Shown here: positions 59,180 to 64,000 of the stretch, piece after piece
Layout of the letters: each line of letters begins with the position of its first letter
Numbering within the stretch: the stretch's first letter is position 1
DNA from: Fictibacillus sp. BK138
GTDB taxonomy: Bacteria; Bacillota; Bacilli; Bacillales; Fictibacillaceae
Direction: 5' to 3'
Length of the DNA: 64,000 bases
Assembly: GCF_004216955.1 (NCBI RefSeq)
Contig: NZ_SGXL01000001.1
Coordinates: forward strand, 2,445,413 to 2,509,412
The notes under the pieces: generated by a model
What the model was told of the DNA's origin: nothing
What the model saw: the letters and a program-made list of their open reading frames with translations, nothing else
Databases searched by the model: none
Translations under genes and position numbers: made by a program

Positions 59180-61282
59180 TTAGGCTAATTGTTTTTGGAC
59201 AACCTCGTAACCAGTCGTATTTTCTTCAATGGTGGTAATCATTTCTTCTCCATTACGAGTGACTTTTACAGAAAGATAACCTTTTCCAATTCTGATCTTC
59301 ATAACATGCAAATCGTTCATTCCCTTTAAAAGTTGCGGGCAAAGCGTAATCGTTTTGTTTAAACTGTCAGGAAACAGCCCAAGAATCGTTTGGATAAAAA
59401 CAAGCGGAGTTCCTGCTGCCCATGCTTGCGGTGAGCACGCTACTGGATATTTCACAGCACGTCCCGCCTCAGTACCGTAACCGCAGAACAGTTCAGGCAA
59501 GCGGTCATATTCAAAGTGTTCAGCCGCTTCGATCAAGCCATGAATGACTGTGTTGGCCTCTGACTGGCGGTTAAGTTTGCTCATTCCAAGCAGGATCATG
59601 CTGTTATCATGCGGCCAGATGCTGCCGTCATGGTAGCTCATCGGGTTATATCCTGCTTCTCCCTCAGCCATCGTACGAATGCCGTATCCTGAGAAGAAGG
59701 CTGGAGATATTAACTTTTCAATTACAGCATCCGCTTTGTTTTCTTCTAACATTTCTGCAAAGAGCACATGCCCCGGATTCGTCGTTAATGTTCCTACTTG
59801 TTTTTTTTCCTTATCTAAAGCAATGGCATGAAACTCCTGATCTTCCATCCAAAACGCTTCATCATATCTTCGCTTTAACTGATCCGCTTGATCCCGAAGC
59901 TTTGCCGCTTCCTCCGTTTTCCCTTGTGCTTCATAAATCGTTGCTACTCCTTGTTTTGCCTGATACACATACCCTTGAACTTCAGAGAGCGCGATCGGTG
60001 TTTCAGCATAATCACCGTTTCGATGAACGATTGAGTCACCCGAGTCTTTCCAGCCTTGGTTCGCGATGCCTTTACTGGATTCCTGATGATACTCGACAAA
60101 GCCATCACCATCGCGGTCACCGTACTCATCGATCCACATGAGCGCAGCGTCCACGTTCTGCGAAAGTTTTTCTGCTAAAGAAAGGTCACCCGTCCACTTT
60201 GTATATTCAGATAAAAGGACTAAAAAGAGCGGTGTCGCGTCAATCGTTCCGTAATATGGGGTAAACGGAATCTGGTTTGTTGCCGCAAGTTCTCCGTAAC
60301 GGATCTCATGCATGATTTTACCTGGCTGTTCATCTCGCCACGGATCCACCTTTGTCCCCTGCTGAGATGCCATCGTTAAGAGAGTTCCTTTTGCGATCTC
60401 AGGATTGAATGCTAGCATTTGAAGCGCCGCTATTAAACTGTCTCTTCCGAACGGTACTCCGAACCATGGTAGACCGGCAACTGGAAACTGCCCATGTCCA
60501 ATGTCTGTCAAAAGGACACGCAAATCTTGTATTCCGCGGTCTACTAATCTCTGAAGCGGTTCGTAATCCGTTTCAACACTTGTAGTTTCAGACTCCCACT
60601 TTTCGTAAGAGCCTTTAAGAAGTTGAAGTGCAGCATCCGGCTCAATAACCGAACCTGACTCTCCATCAATCTCAGGTGAAACGGTAAAGGTCACAGACTG
60701 AGCTTCTCCATGATTCAAACGAAACTTGAATGCAACCACTCCTTCTTTTTTCACAGATACCGCATCACGATCCCATTGAATTTTGGTAGCTCGTTCAACT
60801 TCATCTGTTCCTCTATAAAAATAGCTCAATGATCGATCCGTCACTTCTTCTCCTGTTTTCTTGCCTACATCACCGAATTGAAATCCTCGTACGATAAACA
60901 TATCTGTAAAATCAGCATCCACATGTAGGCTGACTTCGAACTCCACTGGCTTTGGATAATAGTTTTTCAGTTGAAGTGTTTCATAGAGCACACCATCATA
61001 GATTAAACGCTTTCTTTCAATCTCTACTGATTCTCTCCAAAGAATCAGCTCTCCGTCCTCTTCCATGTGAGGATTGGTCAGCAAAATTTTTGCCATATAG
61101 TTCTCATCGGCTGAAGATGAAAGAAGAATAGGATCTTGACCGTTGATTTTGATATCAAACTTACTTAAGAACCTCGTATCCTTTGTATAGAGCCCCAATC
61201 CATAGCTGTTTTCCTGTGGAATATTTCCTTTGTCATCGGTTAAGAAAAATAAATCGTTCTCTTTAATTACGCGGTAATTCAC
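59180..61282 (-). CDS. Glycogen-debranching-type amylo-alpha-1,6-glucosidase
   Basis: 700 residues, GTG start after AGGAGG. N-terminal beta domain (about 1-210, GDE_N-type: VIKENDLFFLTDDKGNIPQE) followed by an (alpha/alpha)6 glycosidase domain (GLPWFGVPFGRDSLIAALQM at about 270, GIRTMAEGEAGYNPMSYHDG and SIWPHDNSMI later). Probably hydrolyses alpha-glucosides taken up by the adjacent ABC transporter. Exact substrate unknown. First gene after R6 and the operator. Confidence 0.88.
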   Translation of the reverse strand: MNYRVIKENDLFFLTDDKGNIPQENSYGLGLYTKDTRFLSKFDIKINGQDPILLSSSADENYMAKILLTNPHMEEDGELILWRESVEIERKRLIYDGVLYETLQLKNYYPKPVEFEVSLHVDADFTDMFIVRGFQFGDVGKKTGEEVTDRSLSYFYRGTDEVERATKIQWDRDAVSVKKEGVVAFKFRLNHGEAQSVTFTVSPEIDGESGSVIEPDAALQLLKGSYEKWESETTSVETDYEPLQRLVDRGIQDLRVLLTDIGHGQFPVAGLPWFGVPFGRDSLIAALQMLAFNPEIAKGTLLTMASQQGTKVDPWRDEQPGKIMHEIRYGELAATNQIPFTPYYGTIDATPLFLVLLSEYTKWTGDLSLAEKLSQNVDAALMWIDEYGDRDGDGFVEYHQESSKGIANQGWKDSGDSIVHRNGDYAETPIALSEVQGYVYQAKQGVATIYEAQGKTEEAAKLRDQADQLKRRYDEAFWMEDQEFHAIALDKEKKQVGTLTTNPGHVLFAEMLEENKADAVIEKLISPAFFSGYGIRTMAEGEAGYNPMSYHDGSIWPHDNSMILLGMSKLNRQSEANTVIHGLIEAAEHFEYDRLPELFCGYGTEAGRAVKYPVACSPQAWAAGTPLVFIQTILGLFPDSLNKTITLCPQLLKGMNDLHVMKIRIGKGYLSVKVTRNGEEMITTIEENTTGYEVVQKQLA

Positions 61283-61322
61283 GGTTGTTTCCTCCTGTTT
61301 TGTTTAGATGTTTTTCGTATAT

Positions 61323-61482
61323 CTTGTTGCTTTTGATAGTAGTTAATTTCCGCTCCAGGTTACTCGCTTTCCACGGGGCGTGCGGTGAGCCTCCTGCCGC
61401 TACGCGCCATTAGGAGTTTCCACCTGACCGCTCGTCCCGTAGGAGTCTTGCACCTTACTCTCCGATCAACTTGTCAGTGAAG
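61323..61482 (-). repeat. Dispersed structured repeat, copy R6
   Basis: Inverted orientation. Leftward it reads CTTCACTGACAAGTTGATCG at its left end, then the hairpin GGTGGAAACTCCT..AGGAGGCTCACC and the right end TTAACTACTATCAAAAGCAA. It sits 41 nt before the GDE start, in the same orientation as that gene. Confidence 0.85.
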
Positions 61483-61528
61483 GAAATTACTTAAAAGCAA
61501 CAATCTTAGAGCTTTTGTTGAAAAGTTT

Positions 61529-61544
61529 CCCAAAACGTTTTCGG
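61529..61544. promoter_or_regulatory. LacI-type operator of the sugar operon
   Basis: CCCAAAACGTTTTCGG is a near-palindrome with the AAAACGTTTT core, between the LacI gene and the GDE gene. A related site precedes the LacI gene. Confidence 0.7.
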
Positions 61545-61565
61545 TACTTTGTATTTTAAAAACCA

Positions 61566-62582
61566 CTAATTGTGGTTTTCAGAAGTTGATTCTCTTTTTA
61601 TGAATGTTGTGTTAAGCACTTTCCTTTTGCTGCCTTTGTTTCCTTCGAGCATGTCTGTTAAAAGTTTCGTTGCTTCAAACCCTAACTGATAGCGGTCTTG
61701 AGCAATCGTAGTAAGTGAAGGTGTGGAATAGGCTGACAGAATAATATTGTCAAAACCGACGATCGACAACTCTTCTGGAAGCTTTCGACCCATTTTCTTG
61801 GCAGCCCTTATCGCCCCCATCGCCATAAGGTCGCTCGCACAAAATAGTGCTGTAAGTTCAGGATGTTTTTGGAGAAGCTTTGCCGTTTCGGTTTCTGCTT
61901 TTTCTTCTAAAAAGGCACCATCCACAACATAAGATCCATTAAAGGCAATCCCCTTTTCCTGGAGAGCCTCCTGATAGCCATCCAGCCGCTCTTGGCTGAC
62001 AAAAGCCTGGCTGTGTCCGTTGATCATCCCAATATGCTTATGCCCAAGATCCAAAAGGTGTGTGACAGCTGATTTCGCACCATCTTTATTGTCTGTTGTG
62101 ACATAACCAACTGAATCGCTCTCCATGGGGATATCGATGAGAATGCAAGGAATATCACTTTTCAGCACTTCTTCTAGATAGGGATCATCCGTTTTAATTC
62201 CTTGCAGGATGATTCCTTCGACTTTTCGCTCCTGAACGAGCTGATTGTACGTTTTTTCCTGCTGTTTTTGTGAATCAGTACTGATGAGAACAAGCTCATA
62301 CCCAAGTTGACCTGCACAGTCATTCACTCCGCAAAGTACCTCATACGTGAAATTATCTTTGCTTCCTTCAATCTTCAGACCTGAAACGAGCAAACCGATC
62401 GTTTTCGTCTTCTTCATCACGAGGCTTCTCGCTAGTAGGTTCGGACTGTATTTTAATTCTTTTGCGATCTCTTTAATTCGTTCTCTTGTTTTTTCGTTTA
62501 CGTCAGAATATCCGTTTAACGCTCTTGAAACCGTTGTAACAGATACTCCCGCTCTTTTTGCTACATCCCTAATCGTTGCCAC
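61566..62582 (-). CDS. LacI-family transcriptional regulator (sugar operon)
   Basis: 338 residues. HTH (TIRDVAKRAGVSVTTVSRAL), hinge (NLLARSLV) and sensor domain. It is upstream of the glycosidase/ABC operon and is probably its repressor. Half-sites AAAACGTTT are found before its own start and before the operon. Confidence 0.93.
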   Translation of the reverse strand: MATIRDVAKRAGVSVTTVSRALNGYSDVNEKTRERIKEIAKELKYSPNLLARSLVMKKTKTIGLLVSGLKIEGSKDNFTYEVLCGVNDCAGQLGYELVLISTDSQKQQEKTYNQLVQERKVEGIILQGIKTDDPYLEEVLKSDIPCILIDIPMESDSVGYVTTDNKDGAKSAVTHLLDLGHKHIGMINGHSQAFVSQERLDGYQEALQEKGIAFNGSYVVDGAFLEEKAETETAKLLQKHPELTALFCASDLMAMGAIRAAKKMGRKLPEELSIVGFDNIILSAYSTPSLTTIAQDRYQLGFEATKLLTDMLEGNKGSKRKVLNTTFIKRESTSENHN

Positions 62583-62591
62583 TTTTCATCC

Positions 62592-62607
62592 CCCAAAACG
62601 TTTCGGA
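62592..62607. promoter_or_regulatory. Operator-like site before the LacI gene
   Basis: CCCAAAACGTTTCGG, related to 61529-61544, about 10 nt upstream of the LacI start. Suggests autoregulation. Confidence 0.6.
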
Positions 62608-62740
62608 TATGATTTGTTGTCTATCTTAACGCTAATTGAATTCGCTTTCAAGTCTATTTTTAAAATTTCTGAAAAAGGAATTTACTTACTTTGTGAGGAA
62701 CTTTAGGTTTATAAACAGTACACGAAAGAGGGTTTTTTAT

Positions 62741-63238
62741 TTGAAAGAGCTTCTAGATCCAGACTTAATTCAATTCGCAGAAAAACTCCAGCTGCCTGAA
62801 ATTGTAGTTGATACCAAAGATATGCCATGGGTTCCTTTTGATGAAAAAACGTGTCACTTTAAACCTGTTCGCTTTGATTTCACTACAGGAACTTGGACAT
62901 ATTTGTTTAAGATAAAACCAAATCAAGTCCTTACCCGGCACAGGCATACAGGCGGAAATGTGATTGGATTTAATCTTAAAGGTCAATGGCGATATGCTGA
63001 AAGAGATTGGGTAGCCACACCCGGTACCTTTATCTTCGAACCCCCAGGAGATATACATACTTTAATAACGGAAGCCGAAGAAGTGATTACTCTATTTACT
63101 TTAGGTGGATCTCTTCAGTATTTTGATGAAGAAAATCAAATCGTGGGTCAGGATGACATTTTTTCAGTCTACAAAAAGTACTGTGATTTTTACTTAGAAA
63201 ATGGCTTAACAATGAATCCGAATTTACTCGGAAAGTGA
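62741..63238 (+). CDS. Cupin-domain protein (2,4'-dihydroxyacetophenone dioxygenase-like)
   Basis: 165 residues from TTG 62741, the best start with GAGGG upstream; longer frames upstream are not supported. The cupin shows RHRHTGGN metal-binding His residues and FEPPGDIHTL. Family members of this name include metal-dependent cleavage enzymes; the actual activity is unknown. Confidence 0.75.
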   Translation: MKELLDPDLIQFAEKLQLPEIVVDTKDMPWVPFDEKTCHFKPVRFDFTTGTWTYLFKIKPNQVLTRHRHTGGNVIGFNLKGQWRYAERDWVATPGTFIFEPPGDIHTLITEAEEVITLFTLGGSLQYFDEENQIVGQDDIFSVYKKYCDFYLENGLTMNPNLLGK

Positions 63239-63240
63239 AG

Positions 63241-63287
63241 AAAACCCTGATGAACACCAGCAAATGGTTTCTTCAGGGTTTCTTGTC
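63241..63287. terminator. Bidirectional terminator
   Basis: AAACCCTGA / TCAGGGTTT hairpin, with inner AAGAAAACC-type pairing, between convergent genes. Confidence 0.75.
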
Positions 63288-63623
63288 TTATTTATCCTCT
63301 GCTTTTTCATGCGGAATTTCTTGTGTGGGTGCAACGGTTTCTGAAACGGTTTCTTTTCTTTCTTCTGCTTTCCAAGATTCTTTTTCGTTTTGAATCTGAT
63401 GCAGCTTTTTAACTTGTCTTTGCAGCTGAATCACCCTGATCAAGCCGAATAATCCAACGGAAAGACCTCCAAAGACTGCAGATCCCAAAATAACAAGGAT
63501 GAGCGGCCAGTTAGCTGTGCCAAACAGATAATTAATTTCAACATCACCAACGTTAATAACTGCAAACGTTGCTATAATCAGTGCAAAGATAAAACCGAAT
63601 AACAAGTACAATTGCATTTTCAT
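63288..63623 (-). CDS. LapA-domain membrane protein (DUF1049)
   Basis: 111 residues from ATG 63623 (GAGGTG upstream). Two transmembrane helices (about 4-24 and 40-65) and a charged tail (VKKLHQIQNEKESWKAEERK). The LapA/DUF1049 family is related to lipopolysaccharide-assembly proteins in Gram-negatives but in Bacillaceae its role is unknown. Confidence 0.8.
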   Translation of the reverse strand: MKMQLYLLFGFIFALIIATFAVINVGDVEINYLFGTANWPLILVILGSAVFGGLSVGLFGLIRVIQLQRQVKKLHQIQNEKESWKAEERKETVSETVAPTQEIPHEKAEDK

Positions 63624-63750
63624 ATTTATCACCTCATAAGTTATCTATTCCCGTATTGCTGGAAATTCTACCTGGAACACTAAAAAATTTTTTCGTGAAT
63701 TTCAGATGTATCCTATTAGGGTATCCTTTAGGAAAGGAGGCGGTGTTTTT

Positions 63751-64000
63751 ATGACGATAAAAGCTTATGTTTATGATGCTTACGGCACTCTTTTTGATGT
63801 CCACTCTGTTTCAGAAAAAGCTGAGTCTGAATTTAAAGGGTACGGGAAAACCATCAGTGAACAGTGGCGGAAAAAACAGGTTGAATACTTTTTGCTTCAT
63901 CAATTGACCGGCCCTTACAAACCCTTTTCTGAAGTTACGAGAAACGCTCTTTTGTATACTTTAAGAAATCTTTCTCTACAAAGCAATGAAGATACACTCC
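63751..64000 (+). CDS. Haloacid dehalogenase, type II, N-terminal part
   Basis: 83 codons visible, cut by the right edge. Strong GGAGG site before ATG 63751. The first HAD motif is YVYDAYGTLFDVHSV. Type II 2-haloacid dehalogenases and related HAD enzymes have this N-terminus. The rest is not visible. Confidence 0.85.
   Translation, partial: MTIKAYVYDAYGTLFDVHSVSEKAESEFKGYGKTISEQWRKKQVEYFLLHQLTGPYKPFSEVTRNALLYTLRNLSLQSNEDTL

Noticed and set aside
1-64000. tRNA, rRNA, CRISPR arrays, IS elements or intact prophage.
   Set aside because: No such signature was seen on either strand.

Overview
The window looks like chromosomal DNA of a low-GC, endospore-forming Bacillaceae (Bacillus or Fictibacillus type). 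The genus is inferred, not determined. Indicators are the strong GGAGG ribosome sites with many GTG and TTG starts, U-tract hairpin terminators, a BirA-type operator on bioY, a TPP riboswitch ahead of thiD, and family members typical of this group (IDEAL, DUF2512, YkvI, YitT, YteA/DksA-like, FbpA-like, CGNR regulator). No rRNA, tRNA, CRISPR array, IS transposase or intact prophage is visible. Gene content is mostly housekeeping and transport.

Layout. 1-2656: a carbohydrate locus read leftward (LacI regulator, ThuA-like protein, Gfo/Idh/MocA oxidoreductase cut by the window edge) with two near-identical operators. 2772-6057: AI-2E-type transporter, DUF1206 protein, Fsr-like MFS exporter. 6331-7736: a three-gene operon (HTH regulator, 69-residue protein, ClpP paralogue). 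8221-11357: TPP-riboswitch thiamine salvage operon thiD-thiM-thiE-thiW. 11683-18855: IDEAL protein, DUF4349 lipoprotein, SEC-C protein, hydrolase, APC permease, PadR-DUF1700-DUF4097 operon. 18900-24257: DeoR regulator, MazG-like protein, YkvI, GGDEF cyclase, holin-like protein, FlgM-like protein. 24791-33827: NCS2 permease, hydrolases, LysE-family exporter, YteA-like regulator, HD-GYP phosphodiesterase, GNAT, small hypothetical genes. 34293-45839: M50 protease, NlpC/P60 hydrolase, a large unknown membrane protein, histidine phosphatase, HAD phosphatase, MFS exporter divergent from a CGNR regulator, a cysK remnant, YitT, a lone tyrosine recombinase, a Nif3-like protein. 45990-53080: zinc alcohol dehydrogenase cluster, methyltransferase, AgcS symporter, FbpA-like small protein, CPA1 antiporter, MscS channel. 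53148-54843: bioY-bioB under a BirA box. 54874-62607: aminoglycoside-phosphotransferase-like kinase, then a LacI-controlled sugar operon (debranching-type glycosidase, binding lipoprotein, two permeases, no ATPase). 62741-64000: cupin, LapA-like protein, start of a HAD type II dehalogenase.

The least explained structure is between the genes. (i) A structured repeat of about 160 bp occurs six times (R1-R6). Four copies sit in the 5' leader of a gene, in the same orientation as that gene and 26-100 nt before its start. One degenerate copy supplies the stop codon of a HAD gene. (ii) Three arrays of short repeats have a 21-bp (20-21 bp) period, at 19861, 34021 and 55970. The core motif differs at each locus but the architecture is shared (T-tract, then a locus-specific core, then ATTA or a similar end). 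(iii) A REP-like GGGGTC..GACCCC palindrome is dispersed, and one copy appears to be inserted in frame inside thiM. These three are the best candidates for something undescribed.
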